A stretch of 64,000 bases of DNA from Rhodobacter sp. (GCA_027489175.1 JAIYAE010000014.1:248001-312000); one strand, 5' to 3'; counted from the first letter of the stretch, positions 1 through 8,673 are shown. A program made the numbers and translations. The notes: generated by a model from the sequence alone, not told the origin.

Positions 1-504
1 AACGCCGCCCCGGCCTTTGTCTTCGGCCTCTGGTCGCATCCGGCCCTCGTCTCGGCCTGGTGGGGGCCGGAACACCACCACTTGACTACCTGCGAGATCG
101 ATTTCCGCCCCGGCGGCAACTGGCGCTTCAACATGGAGAAGGACGGCGCGGCGCATTGGGCGCATGGCACCTATCATGAGATTGTGCCGGATGAGCGGCT
201 GATGTTTTCCTACCGCTTCCCGATGTTTGCCGTGCAATCCATCGTCTCGTTGCGGTTTGAGGCGGATGGGCAGGGCACGCGCCTTCATTTCCTGCAGACC
301 GGCTTTCCGAATGAGGAACACTTCATCGGCCACAAGGGTGGCTGGACCTCGACCTTCAGCATCCTTGAGGACCTGCTTTTGAAGCTGCACGGCATCGGCT
401 CCGTTTACCCGACGCTACCGCAGCCGAAGATCAGCGCGGTGGCGGAAGACCTTGCCGAGGCGCGGCGCCGCCATGATGCCGCTACCGCTGCCCCCGCGCC
501 ATGA
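1..504 (+). CDS. SRPBCC/AHSA1-family protein (5' end outside window)
   Basis: The reading frame is open from base 1, so the true start lies upstream and only the last 167 codons are visible. The protein looks like an AHSA1-type START-fold (SRPBCC) protein: the visible part opens with a W-WG-P segment, followed by a TCEIDFRPGG strand and a RF-M strand, then a G-Y-EI-P-E turn and a C-terminal amphipathic stretch. Such proteins bind small hydrophobic ligands or assist folding. No catalytic residue can be named. The last 23 bp overlap the 3' end of the convergent MoxR gene. Confidence 0.75.
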   Translation, partial: NAAPAFVFGLWSHPALVSAWWGPEHHHLTTCEIDFRPGGNWRFNMEKDGAAHWAHGTYHEIVPDERLMFSYRFPMFAVQSIVSLRFEADGQGTRLHFLQTGFPNEEHFIGHKGGWTSTFSILEDLLLKLHGIGSVYPTLPQPKISAVAEDLAEARRRHDAATAAPAP

Positions 505-1321
505 AGGCCAGCCGTTCGAACAGCTGCACATCCTGTTCGTTCTTCAAAAGCGCGCCATGCAGCCGGGGCAGGGCGTTCTTCGGGTCCTTCCGCAAATCCT
601 CGGGCGCAAGATCCTCGGCCAAGAGGAGCCGCAGCCAATCCAGCACCTCGCTGGTGGAGGGTTTCTTCTTCAGCCCCGGCACCTCGCGCAGCTCATAGAA
701 TTGGGTCAGCGCGGCGGTCAGAAGCTGGTCTTTGATGTCAGGGAAATGCACCCGGACGATGGCGGCCAGCGTCTCGGCATCGGGAAAGCGGATGTAGTGA
801 AAGAAACAGCGGCGCAGGAACGCGTCAGGCAGTTCCTTTTCGTTGTTCGAGGTGATGATGACCACAGGGCGCTGCCGGGCGCGGATCGTCTCACCGGTCT
901 CGTAGACATGAAACTCCATCCGGTCGAGTTCCTGCAGAAGGTCATTGGGAAATTCGATATCCGCCTTGTCGATCTCGTCGATCAGCAGGACGACGCGCGC
1001 CTCAGCCTCAAACGCCTGCCAAAGCTTGCCCTTTCGGATGTAGTTCTTCACGTCATTGACCCGCGCATCGCCCAACTGGCTGTCGCGCAACCGGCTGACC
1101 GCATCGTATTCATAGAGGCCCTGTTGCGCCTTGGTTGTGCTTTTCACATGCCATTCAATCAGCGGCAGGTGCAGCGCCCCCGCCACCTGCCGGGCAAGCT
1201 CGGTCTTGCCGGTCCCCGGCTCTCCCTTCACCAGCAAGGGCCGCTGCAAGGTGACCGCCGCATTGACCGCCACCGTCAGGTCATCCGTCGCGATGTAGCC
1301 ATCGGTCGATGCAAATTTCAT
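482..1321 (-). CDS. MoxR-family AAA+ ATPase
   Basis: A 279-residue AAA+ ATPase of the MoxR class, which usually acts as a metal-cofactor or protein-complex chaperone with a von Willebrand factor A partner. The Walker A motif GEPGTGKT lies near residue 34, Walker B is LLIDEIDKAD, and a sensor segment TSNNEKELPDAF-RRC follows. I start at the ATG at 1321 (MKFASTDGYI), the usual family beginning, rather than an in-frame start 36 bases upstream. The frame downstream lies on the opposite strand, so no VWA partner is adjacent here, which is unusual for the family. Confidence 0.88.
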   Translation of the reverse strand: MKFASTDGYIATDDLTVAVNAAVTLQRPLLVKGEPGTGKTELARQVAGALHLPLIEWHVKSTTKAQQGLYEYDAVSRLRDSQLGDARVNDVKNYIRKGKLWQAFEAEARVVLLIDEIDKADIEFPNDLLQELDRMEFHVYETGETIRARQRPVVIITSNNEKELPDAFLRRCFFHYIRFPDAETLAAIVRVHFPDIKDQLLTAALTQFYELREVPGLKKKPSTSEVLDWLRLLLAEDLAPEDLRKDPKNALPRLHGALLKNEQDVQLFERLAFMARGQR

Positions 1322-1492
1322 TGCGTTCTCAACATCCTGTTTGCAGTCCTTACACAAACCCTACCTAGGCCAAGAAAATGTCGCAACCGCTAGTGACAAT
1401 GGCACTGCCTTGGGCTAAATGCCCGGCAGCGGAGGCGCATCATGACAGAAGCCCACCTGTCGGAGCGATCCGGCGCAGAGGAGAGAGTGTCA

Positions 1493-1915
1493 ATGAAGGC
1501 TGAGGTTTTCCTGCCCGACGACTACCGTCCTGCCGAGGACGAACCCTTCATGAACGAACGCCAGCTTGAATACTTCCGCCGCAAATTGCTGGTCTGGAAG
1601 CAGGAGTTGCTGGACCAATCGGCCGAAACCATCGACAGCCTGCAAGACAGCGGCCGCAACGTCCCCGACATCGCTGACCGGGCGTCCGAAGAAACCGACC
1701 GGGCGCTGGAATTGCGCACCCGGGACCGCCAGCGCAAGCTGGTTGGCAAGATCGACGCGGCCCTGCGCCGCATCGACAATGGCGAGTTCGGCTATTGTGA
1801 CGTGACGGGCGAACCGATCAGCCTGAAGCGGCTTGATGCGCGTCCGATCGCGACCATGACGTTGGAAGCGCAGGAAAAGCACGAACGCCGCGAGAAAGTG
1901 CACCGCGAGGATTGA
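1493..1915 (+). CDS. dksA: DksA/TraR-family RNA polymerase-binding regulator
   Basis: A 140-residue DksA-like protein, expected to bind the RNA polymerase secondary channel and, with ppGpp, adjust transcription of stable RNA and biosynthetic genes. The coiled-coil region contains the tip pattern around DIADRAS-ETDRA, and the C-terminal finger region reads CDVTGEPISLKRLDARP. Only one cysteine remains in the finger, the form known in Rhodobacter DksA, which folds without zinc. I chose the ATG at 1493 because AGGAGAG lies just upstream. An earlier in-frame ATG at 1442 would add 17 residues. Confidence 0.88.
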   Translation: MKAEVFLPDDYRPAEDEPFMNERQLEYFRRKLLVWKQELLDQSAETIDSLQDSGRNVPDIADRASEETDRALELRTRDRQRKLVGKIDAALRRIDNGEFGYCDVTGEPISLKRLDARPIATMTLEAQEKHERREKVHRED

Positions 1916-1934
1916 TCCCGAAAGGGGCCGGAAC

Positions 1935-2348
1935 ATGTCCAGCCCATCCGACAGACACCTGACCGGGGGCTGCTATTGCGGCGCGGTCGGGTACAGCGTC
2001 GCCGATGCCTTCGACTATTCGCTCATCTGCCATTGCGGCAACTGCCGGCGCACGACAGGGTCCGCCTTCAAGCCCTTTGCCGGCATCCCGCGCGATCGTC
2101 TGACGATCACCAAGGGCGGCGACCGGCTGATGATCTATGGCGACGCCCTGACCAACAACACCCATTGTGGCACTTGCGGATCGTTTCTCTTTTCCGTGGT
2201 CCGCGAAGGCCAATGGGTCCATGTCGCATTGGGCACCTTGATCGACACGCCCAGCATTCGGCCCTGGGCGCATATCTTTGTCGGGTCAAAGGCCGCGTGG
2301 CACCAGATCACCGACGACCTGCCGCAATATCAGGAATTTCCGGAATGA
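1935..2348 (+). CDS. GFA-family (glutathione-dependent formaldehyde-activating enzyme-like) protein
   Basis: A 137-residue protein of the GFA/CENP-V fold. The zinc-binding cysteines are visible as GGCYCGAV near residue 12, CHCGNCRRTTGSAF near 33, and HCGTCGS near 73. The founding member condenses glutathione with formaldehyde, but most homologues have no proven substrate, so the role here is open. An AAAGGGG stretch precedes the ATG. The stop overlaps the start of the next gene by four bases (ATGA), so the two are probably co-translated. Confidence 0.85.
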   Translation: MSSPSDRHLTGGCYCGAVGYSVADAFDYSLICHCGNCRRTTGSAFKPFAGIPRDRLTITKGGDRLMIYGDALTNNTHCGTCGSFLFSVVREGQWVHVALGTLIDTPSIRPWAHIFVGSKAAWHQITDDLPQYQEFPE

Positions 2349-3529
2349 CGCTGATCGGCCAGCCCGTCACGATCATTGGGGCCGGGGTGGCAGGCCTTGC
2401 TGCCGCCCGAGCTTTGGCGCTGCGCGGTGCAAAGGTGACCGTGCTGGAACAGGCCGATGCCATCCGTGAGGTGGGGGCTGGCCTGCAAATCTCACCCAAC
2501 GGTGCGGCGGTGTTGCGGGCGCTGGGGTTGCAAGGGGCGCTGGAGGCGGCCTCGACCCGGGCCGAGGCGGTGCAACTGATGGACGGGCCGACGGGTGACC
2601 CGGTCACGCGGCTTGACCTTGCGCGCCTGCGCCCGGGGCAGGGCTATCACTTCCTCCACCGGGCCGACCTGATCGCGCTTTTGCTGCAGGGAGCGACCGA
2701 GGCGGGGGTGACACTGCGCCTCTTGTCCCGCACCCTGACGGTTGACCTGGACGGCCCGCGCCCCGCCGTGGTGCTCGACGGGGGCGAGAGGGTGGAAACC
2801 CCGCTTCTGATCGGGGCCGATGGCCTGCATTCCCGCCTGCGGGCGGCGCTGAATGGCGACCGGCCGCCGTTCTTTACTGGTCAGGTCGCCTGGCGCGCGG
2901 TGATCCCTTGCGAACCCGGTTCCGCGCCGGTGGCCGAAGTGCACATGGGACCAGGCCGCCATCTGGTCAGCTACCCCCTGCGCGGTGGCACGCTCCGCAA
3001 CATCGTCGCCGTCGAAGAACGCGCGAAATGGGCCGAGGAAAGCTGGACCCTGCGCGATGATCCGATGGACCTGCGCCTTGCCTTTACGGGTTTTGCCCCC
3101 CGGGTGACCGGTTGGCTGGAGCGGGTAGAGGACCCCTGGCTTTGGGGCCTTTTCCGCCATCCGGTAGCCGCAACCTGGACCCGGACCCTGCCACAAGGCG
3201 CGGTGGCGATTCTTGGAGATGCGGCGCACCCTACGCTGCCTTTCCTGGCCCAAGGTGCATCCATGGCGCTGGAAGATGCCTGGGTGCTGGCCGAAATGCT
3301 GGCGTCACATGACACGGCCGGGGCGGCGCTTGCGGCCTATCAGGCAGTGCGGAAGCCGCGCACCACCCGGATCGTCGCCGCCGCGAACGGGAATGCCCGG
3401 GCCTATCACCTGTCGGGCTTGCCGCGACTGATTGGCCACACCGGCCTGCGGCTGTTGGGCCGGGTATCGCCGGGCCTGATGCTGTCGCGCTTTGACTGGC
3501 TTTACGGGCACGACGTTACCGCCCCGTAG
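2345..3529 (+). CDS. FAD-dependent monooxygenase (salicylate/hydroxybenzoate hydroxylase type)
   Basis: A 394-residue class A flavoprotein monooxygenase. The N-terminal dinucleotide-binding motif is IIGAGVAGLAAARALALRG, the DG motif appears as LIGADGLHSRLR, and the GD motif is VAILGDAAHPTLPFLAQGA. These enzymes use NAD(P)H and oxygen to hydroxylate aromatic rings. The substrate cannot be read from sequence. Translation is coupled to the GFA gene by an ATGA overlap. Its TAG stop lies inside a perfect 38-bp palindrome (3521-3558). Confidence 0.88.
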   Translation: MTLIGQPVTIIGAGVAGLAAARALALRGAKVTVLEQADAIREVGAGLQISPNGAAVLRALGLQGALEAASTRAEAVQLMDGPTGDPVTRLDLARLRPGQGYHFLHRADLIALLLQGATEAGVTLRLLSRTLTVDLDGPRPAVVLDGGERVETPLLIGADGLHSRLRAALNGDRPPFFTGQVAWRAVIPCEPGSAPVAEVHMGPGRHLVSYPLRGGTLRNIVAVEERAKWAEESWTLRDDPMDLRLAFTGFAPRVTGWLERVEDPWLWGLFRHPVAATWTRTLPQGAVAILGDAAHPTLPFLAQGASMALEDAWVLAEMLASHDTAGAALAAYQAVRKPRTTRIVAAANGNARAYHLSGLPRLIGHTGLRLLGRVSPGLMLSRFDWLYGHDVTAP

Positions 3530-3558
3530 GATGGGCAATATTGCCCATCCTACGGGGC
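3521..3558. repeat. Perfect 38-bp palindrome between convergent genes (REP-like / bidirectional terminator)
   Basis: Two 19-base arms (GCCCCGTAGGATGGGCAAT and its complement) meet with no loop. The palindrome covers the stop codon of the FAD monooxygenase and ends six bases before the stop of the convergent exonuclease III gene. A related GTAGGGTGCGC-type element occurs twice near 33.6 kb, so it is probably a dispersed repeat. It may also serve as a terminator for both genes, though no T-run follows. Confidence 0.8.
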
Positions 3559-3563
3559 GCACC

Positions 3564-4343
3564 CTACGCCGCCAGCCGCACCCAGACCGGCACATGGTCG
3601 GACGGTTTGTCACCGCCGCGCACGGCTTTGTCGATGCCTGCCTCTTCCAGCCGGTCGGCGGCTTGCGGGCTGAGGAGGAGGTGGTCGATGCGGATGCCGT
3701 TGTTCCGCTCCCACGCCACGGCCTGATAATCCCAGAACGTGTAGACGCCGGGTGAGGCATCGCGCGCCCTTATCGCATCGGTCAGGCCCAGGTTCAGCAT
3801 TCGGCGAAACGCCTCACGGCTTTGCGGCAGGTAGAGCGCATCGGTGACCCAATTTTCCGGCTTGGCCGCATCCACCCCTTGCGGGATCACGTTGTAATCG
3901 CCAAGGCAGACGAAGGGCTCTTCGCTTGCCAAAAGGTCGCGCACCCGCACCTCCATCCGGTCCATCCAGGCGAGTTTGTAATCATACTTCGGCCCCGGCG
4001 CGGGGTTGCCGTTCGGCAGGTAAAGCCCGCAGACCCGCACCGGCCGGCCTGCATCCACCACCGCCTCGATCCAGCGCGCCTGGTCGTCGCTGTCATCCCC
4101 CGGCAAGCCACGCCGGATGTCCGACAGGGGCAGCTTCGACAGGATCGCCACCCCGTTGAAGCCCTTTTGCCCGTGGGTTTCCACCCGGTAACCCAGCGCC
4201 TCGAACACCTCACGCGGGAAGGCGTCATCGACTGACTTGATCTCTTGCAGGCAAACGACATCCGGCGTGGCGCTGGCCAGCCATGCAGGAAGCGCCTCAA
4301 TCCGGGCCTTGATGCCGTTGATGTTGAAGGTGGCAAGTTTCAT
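3564..4343 (-). CDS. xth: Exodeoxyribonuclease III
   Basis: A 259-residue exonuclease III/AP endonuclease, which cleaves abasic sites in base-excision repair and has 3'-5' exonuclease and 3'-phosphatase activity. Family motifs are all present: MKLATFNINGIKAR at the start, VCLQEIKS with the metal-binding Glu near residue 34, LYLPNGN, LGDYNV with Asp and Asn near 150, and IRIDHLLLS plus SDHVPVW at the C-terminus with the catalytic Asp-His pair. Full length for the family. The gene converges on the FAD monooxygenase with a palindrome between them. Confidence 0.95.
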   Translation of the reverse strand: MKLATFNINGIKARIEALPAWLASATPDVVCLQEIKSVDDAFPREVFEALGYRVETHGQKGFNGVAILSKLPLSDIRRGLPGDDSDDQARWIEAVVDAGRPVRVCGLYLPNGNPAPGPKYDYKLAWMDRMEVRVRDLLASEEPFVCLGDYNVIPQGVDAAKPENWVTDALYLPQSREAFRRMLNLGLTDAIRARDASPGVYTFWDYQAVAWERNNGIRIDHLLLSPQAADRLEEAGIDKAVRGGDKPSDHVPVWVRLAA

Positions 4344-4391
4344 CAGGCAGCCCTCCGCTTTGCCCCATCTAGGCCCTGATGGTGGCCGCGT

Positions 4392-5111
4392 TCAAGCGGT
4401 CTGGCGCAGGGGCAGGGTGGCGGCTTTCAGCCAAAGCCTGTCGACCCGGTCAAGTTCGCCCGGATCAAAGGCATCCGCCGCTTCCCAGTACCGGCCCGAG
4501 GGGACCAGATACCCAAGTGCCGCCTCAGCCTCCAGCGCTTCGGCGGCATGGTCGGGGCAGAAGGCGCGGGGCCGGGCGTGGGCCGCCGCTGCCCGGGCCA
4601 CCCGCGGGAAGATCAGCCGCGACGGCCCGGTCGACAGGTTCACCATCGCGCAGCCCTGCATCGCCGCGATGACCTGCAGCCGTGCGGCCTTCGCCTCAAG
4701 GCTGCGCAGGGTGATGTCCTTGCGCAACGGGTCCGGCGCGCCGGTGCCGTAGAAATGCGTGTTCCCGGTCGCTGCATAGTGCATGTCGCAGCCAAAGGCC
4801 GCGATCACCCGGGGCTTAAGGGCAGAGAGGGCCCAGTAGGCCGCCGTAAAGGCCATGGTCGCCCCGGCATAGACAAAGCCGCCATAGGCATTCTGCGCCG
4901 GAACAAAGGCCTCTTCGGTGACCAGGGTCTGGTCACCACTCGGCACCGGCCGCCGATCCGGCGGAAAATCCCAAGGGAACACCGCCGCGTCCCAATCCAT
5001 CCGCACGCGCCAGGCATTGTTGATCGCAATCACCCGGTCAAACGGCGCGCGCGGCCAGTGGGCCGCTTCCGCAACCATCGGGGCCGATCCCAGCATCAAG
5101 ACAGCAGTCAT
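4392..5111 (-). CDS. Hypothetical protein, possibly Rossmann/glycosyltransferase-like
   Basis: A 239-residue protein I do not recognise with certainty. It opens with MTAVLMLGSAP, a beta strand and glycine loop, then RVIAINNAWRVR and a central FGCDMHY segment followed by GNTHFYG. That layout recalls DUF115/MptE-like or sialyltransferase-like Rossmann proteins, but this is only a resemblance. I start at 5111 because GAGAGGG lies about eight bases upstream. An in-frame ATG 15 bases earlier lacks a better site. No signal peptide or membrane segment is seen. Confidence 0.7.
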   Translation of the reverse strand: MTAVLMLGSAPMVAEAAHWPRAPFDRVIAINNAWRVRMDWDAAVFPWDFPPDRRPVPSGDQTLVTEEAFVPAQNAYGGFVYAGATMAFTAAYWALSALKPRVIAAFGCDMHYAATGNTHFYGTGAPDPLRKDITLRSLEAKAARLQVIAAMQGCAMVNLSTGPSRLIFPRVARAAAAHARPRAFCPDHAAEALEAEAALGYLVPSGRYWEAADAFDPGELDRVDRLWLKAATLPLRQTA

Positions 5112-5189
5112 CTGGCACCCTCTCAACTCTGAGGGCGGACTTAGAGCGTAACGCGACCCGGACCACCCCGGACCCGCGCGAAATCCGTG

Positions 5190-5522
5190 TCAGATGGAAA
5201 AAGACGTGCCGCAGCCGCAGCTTGAGGTCGCGTTGGGGTTCTGCACCACGAAGCGCGCGCCGATCAGCTCATCGGTGAAATCGATCACGGCATTGGCCAG
5301 GAAGGGCAGGCTGACGCTGTCGACCAGCACCTTTTGTCCGTCCTTTTCCAGCACCAGATCATCGGCCCCGGCGTCGTCCAGCCGGATGTCGTACTGAAAC
5401 CCCGAACAGCCGCCGCCGTCGACGGCCACGCGCAAGGACTTCACCTCACCGGTCAGTTCCGCAATCTCGGCCAGCCGGGCAAAGGCCCGGTCGGTCACCT
5501 TGGGGGGAAGCGTCAGTTCCAT
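5190..5522 (-). CDS. erpA: HesB/IscA-family iron-sulfur cluster insertion protein
   Basis: A 110-residue A-type Fe-S carrier that passes clusters to apo-enzymes. The three conserved cysteines are present: GGGCSGFQY near residue 37 and SSCGCGTSF at the C-terminus. I chose the ATG at 5522 (MELTLPPKVTD), giving the usual family length; an upstream in-frame start at 5570 would add 16 poorly conserved residues. It is divergent from the dGTPase gene, 73 bp away, an arrangement I recall as common in Rhodobacterales. Confidence 0.9.
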   Translation of the reverse strand: MELTLPPKVTDRAFARLAEIAELTGEVKSLRVAVDGGGCSGFQYDIRLDDAGADDLVLEKDGQKVLVDSVSLPFLANAVIDFTDELIGARFVVQNPNATSSCGCGTSFSI

Positions 5523-5595
5523 GGCTGTTCCCGTATCCTTCTGCGCATGAGGCGAATATAGGTCACCCAACCGCCGCGAACAAGCCGAGGCCTTG

Positions 5596-6768
5596 ATGCT
5601 GCAGCCCTATGCCTGTCACCCGGATGCGTCGCTTGGGCGACGCTGGCCGGAACGGCTGTCGTCCTTCCGCTCGCCCTTCCAGCGCGACCGGGACCGGATC
5701 ATCCATTCCAGCGCCTTCCGCCGTCTGAAACACAAGACGCAAGTCTTTGTCGAACATGAGGGCGACTATTACCGCACCCGCCTGACCCACACGATCGAGG
5801 TGGCACAGGTCGCCCGCACCATCGCCGGCGTCCTTGGCCTGAACACCGACCTCGCCGAGGCGGTGGCTTTGGCGCATGACCTGGGCCACACGCCCTTCGG
5901 CCATACCGGCGAAGATGCGCTGGAGCGGCTGATGGTGCCTTATGGCGGCTTTGACCATAACGCGCAGGCCTTGCGGATCGTGACGCGGCTGGAACGGCAT
6001 TACGCCGATTTCGACGGGCTGAACCTGACCTGGGAGACGCTGGAAGGCATTGCCAAGCACAATGGCCCGGTGATTGGCCCCAATGCCGACAAAAAGCATG
6101 ACGGCCCGTTGCCCTATGCCTTGGCTGAGGTGAACGCCGAATGGGACCTGCGGCTGGACACCCATGCATCCGCCGAGGCGCAGGTGGCCGCCATCGCCGA
6201 TGACGTGGCCTATTCGCACCATGACTTGCATGATGGCCTGCGCTCCGGCCTATTCACCGAGGCTGACCTGATGGAGCTTCCGGTTACCGGCCCCGCCTTT
6301 GAAGAGGTGGACCGCCTTTATCCCGGCCTTGATAAGATGCGCCGCCGGCATGAAGCGCTGCGCCGGGTCTTTGGCCGGATGGTCGAAGATGTGATCGCCG
6401 TGGCGCAGAACCGGCTGACCAGCGCGCAGCCGAAATCGGTCGAAGAGATCCGGCAGCTTGGCACCACGGTGATCCGGTTTTCCAAGCCGCTCTTCCAGGA
6501 CCTGAAAGCCGTGCGCAGCTTTCTTTTCCACCGGATGTACCGCGCGCCCAGCGTGATGGCCGTCCGGGCCGAGGTGACGCAGAAGCTCGATGACCTTTTC
6601 CCGCTTTTTCTGCGCAACCCGACCCTGCTGCCCCCTGAATGGCAGGCCGATGTGCAGGCTGCTACGGATGAGGTCCAGCTTGCGCGCGTGATCGCCGACT
6701 ATGTGGCCGGCATGACGGACCGCTTCGCCATCCAGGAACACCAGCGGCTCTGCGGCTCCGGCTCCTGA
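5596..6768 (+). CDS. dgt: Deoxyguanosinetriphosphate triphosphohydrolase (dGTPase) family protein
   Basis: A 390-residue HD-domain dNTP triphosphohydrolase. It converts dGTP (or other dNTPs) to the nucleoside and triphosphate and so helps control nucleotide pools. The metal-binding HD residues are visible: TRLTHTIEVAQ near residue 60 and LAHDLGHTPFGHTGE near 95, with RRLKHKTQVF in front. I use the ATG at 5596; a TTG directly before it would add one residue. A cluster of three hairpins follows the stop. Confidence 0.93.
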   Translation: MLQPYACHPDASLGRRWPERLSSFRSPFQRDRDRIIHSSAFRRLKHKTQVFVEHEGDYYRTRLTHTIEVAQVARTIAGVLGLNTDLAEAVALAHDLGHTPFGHTGEDALERLMVPYGGFDHNAQALRIVTRLERHYADFDGLNLTWETLEGIAKHNGPVIGPNADKKHDGPLPYALAEVNAEWDLRLDTHASAEAQVAAIADDVAYSHHDLHDGLRSGLFTEADLMELPVTGPAFEEVDRLYPGLDKMRRRHEALRRVFGRMVEDVIAVAQNRLTSAQPKSVEEIRQLGTTVIRFSKPLFQDLKAVRSFLFHRMYRAPSVMAVRAEVTQKLDDLFPLFLRNPTLLPPEWQADVQAATDEVQLARVIADYVAGMTDRFAIQEHQRLCGSGS

Positions 6769-6813
6769 CGCCGACAGACAGCACCCGTGCGACCGTCCAG
6801 ACGCCTCCGGCGG

Positions 6814-6932
6814 GAGTATTTGGAAAAAGAGCAAACGGACTTGCTCTTTTCTCAAATACTCTCAAGGGGTTTGGGGACAGAATGTCCCCATCACCGAAGG
6901 CTTTTGGCGCGCCTCATGGCGCGCTGAAAGCC
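6814..6932. repeat. Cluster of three hairpins between convergent dgt and dsbB
   Basis: Three inverted repeats follow one another: arms 6814-6834/6841-6861 (21 bases, two mismatches, six-base loop); arms 6873-6878/6884-6889 (GGGGAC/GTCCCC); and arms 6899-6913/6918-6932 (15 bases, two mismatches, TCAT loop). The first is preceded by GCCTCCGGCGGGAGTATTT, a string I recall as frequent between genes in this bacterial family. They probably end transcription from both sides, or form a composite REP-like element. Confidence 0.7.
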
Positions 6933-6989
6933 TGAGTTCAGGGGCTTGCGGCGGCAAGCCGCTCCGCCTGTAACCCGGCCGGGCAGGGG

Positions 6990-7460
6990 TCAGTCGCGCC
7001 GAAGCGCAGCCGCCGCCCAGACGCCCGCCAGACCCAGCGACACCAGCATGTTCCACCCGGCCATCGATATCCCCAGCATCGACCAGGCAATCGCATCGCA
7101 GCGCACCGGGGCTGCGACATCCACCGCAGGGTTCAGAAGATCCGCCGCGGAAATCCCCTCGATCGACCCGGCGGTGCAAGAGGCCAGCCCCGCCCACCAG
7201 CCTTGCTCGACCCCGACATGAAAGCCCCCGATCCCCGCCGTCGTCAGGGCCGCAAGCGCCCCAAGCCAGGCCAGGCCGCGCCAGCCGGTGGTCAGCGCCA
7301 CCGCGCCGATCAGAACCGCCGCCGCATGCGGCCAGCGCTGCCAGAGACACAGCTGGCACGGCGCCATGCCGCCGATGTATTGAAACGCAAAGGCCCCCGC
7401 CAGAAGGGCGGCAGAGCCAAGCGTCGCGAGAAGGGTCAGGTGGCGGCGGGTCAGGGTCAT
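6990..7460 (-). CDS. dsbB: DsbB-family disulfide bond formation protein
   Basis: A 156-residue inner-membrane protein that reoxidises DsbA and passes electrons to quinone. Four hydrophobic segments are visible. The first periplasmic loop carries the CQLC redox pair (PCQLCLWQRWPH), and the second loop has a cysteine in LASCTAG and another in VRCDAIAW, matching the second pair. I start at the ATG at 7460 (MTLTRRHLTLL); a longer frame reaches 7637 but its extra N-terminus is proline/arginine-rich and unlike the family. No DsbA gene is nearby. Confidence 0.88.
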   Translation of the reverse strand: MTLTRRHLTLLATLGSAALLAGAFAFQYIGGMAPCQLCLWQRWPHAAAVLIGAVALTTGWRGLAWLGALAALTTAGIGGFHVGVEQGWWAGLASCTAGSIEGISAADLLNPAVDVAAPVRCDAIAWSMLGISMAGWNMLVSLGLAGVWAAAALRRD

Positions 7461-7752
7461 CAGGGCAAGTCTTTCGGTCTTTGCCGGGGCAGGGCACGGG
7501 GCAGGGGTTGCGCGGCCAGACCATACGCCGGTCCTGTGCCGGGGGAAAGGTCCGGGAAAACTCTGGGCAAAGGGTCTGTGGCGCGGCGAAGGATTGGTGC
7601 TTTCAGCACGGCACGCTTGCGGGTAATCTCTCGGCAAGGGGCCGTCTCAGCTTGGTGACCAAAGTCTGAAGGCCGTGCGTAACGATTTGGAATTCCACGG
7701 CTCTCCGCCTGTCCCGGCCCGGGACAGCGACAGCCAAAAAGGGGGCGGGACC

Positions 7753-8610
7753 ATGGACTGGAAAGGCCGGCGCGGCAGTTCGAATATCGAGGATCGGCGG
7801 CGGGCCGGTGGCGGCGGTGCCGCGCGGGCCGGGGGCGTTGGCGGGGTGGGGCTGGTTGCGGTCCTCTTGATCGGCTGGTTCCTTGGCATCGACGTCACCC
7901 CGCTTCTGCAGGACCAATCCGCCCCGGGCCCCGCCACTGCCACGGCGGAACTGACCGCTGAAGACCGCGCCGAGGGGGAATTCGTCTCGGTCGTTTTGGC
8001 CGATACCGAAGAAATCTGGGCCCGCGTCTTTCAGGAACAGCTGGGCCGCACCTACCGCCCCGCGACGCTGGTTCTCTTCAAGGAGGGCACCCGCTCCGCC
8101 TGTGGCGGCGCGTCCGAGGCGACGGGGCCGTTCTACTGCCCGGCTGACCGGAAGGTCTATCTCGACACAAGCTTCTTCACCACCCTGTCGCGCCGACTTG
8201 GCGCCGGGGGCGACTTCGCCGCCGCCTATGTCGTCGCCCACGAGATCGGCCACCATGTCCAGAACGAGCTTGGCATTCTGGGCGAAGCCAACCGGGTGCG
8301 GCAGCAGGTGGCAGAGGCGGAAAGCAACAGCATTTCAGTCCGGGTCGAGCTGCAGGCCGATTGCCTGTCCGGCATCTGGGCGCGTGAGGCTTCGGCCACG
8401 CTGGGGGTGGTGGAGCGGGGCGATCTGGAAGAGGCCGTGAACGCCGCGCGGCAGATCGGCGATGACACCTTGCAGCGCAACGCCGGCCAGCGCCCGATGC
8501 CGCATACCTTTACCCATGGCACGTCGGAACAGCGCGCGCGCTGGTTCATGATCGGGCTTGAATCCGGCCAGATGGAAGATTGCGACACCTTCGCCGCCAC
8601 CCGCTTGTGA
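7753..8610 (+). CDS. Neutral zinc metallopeptidase (YpfJ-like)
   Basis: A 285-residue protein of the neutral zinc metallopeptidase family. An N-terminal basic segment MDWKGRRGSSNIEDRR and a glycine-rich stretch precede one membrane helix (about residues 30-48). The catalytic zinc site is VVAHEIGHHVQ near residue 163, with a downstream ELQADCLSG segment as expected for the third zinc ligand. The cell role is not well known. The start at 7753 follows a GGGGGCGGGA site; an upstream in-frame ATG at 7675 would break the family N-terminus. Confidence 0.88.
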   Translation: MDWKGRRGSSNIEDRRRAGGGGAARAGGVGGVGLVAVLLIGWFLGIDVTPLLQDQSAPGPATATAELTAEDRAEGEFVSVVLADTEEIWARVFQEQLGRTYRPATLVLFKEGTRSACGGASEATGPFYCPADRKVYLDTSFFTTLSRRLGAGGDFAAAYVVAHEIGHHVQNELGILGEANRVRQQVAEAESNSISVRVELQADCLSGIWAREASATLGVVERGDLEEAVNAARQIGDDTLQRNAGQRPMPHTFTHGTSEQRARWFMIGLESGQMEDCDTFAATRL

Positions 8611-8673
8611 CAGCTTCGGATTGACCGGCCGGCATTGACGGGCCCGCGAAGCTTGACTAAACGGTCGTCGGTG

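Noticed and set aside
452-1393. Long plus-strand open frame of 313 codons
   Set aside because: It is the antisense of the MoxR ATPase gene and has no family motif; high GC makes such shadow frames common.
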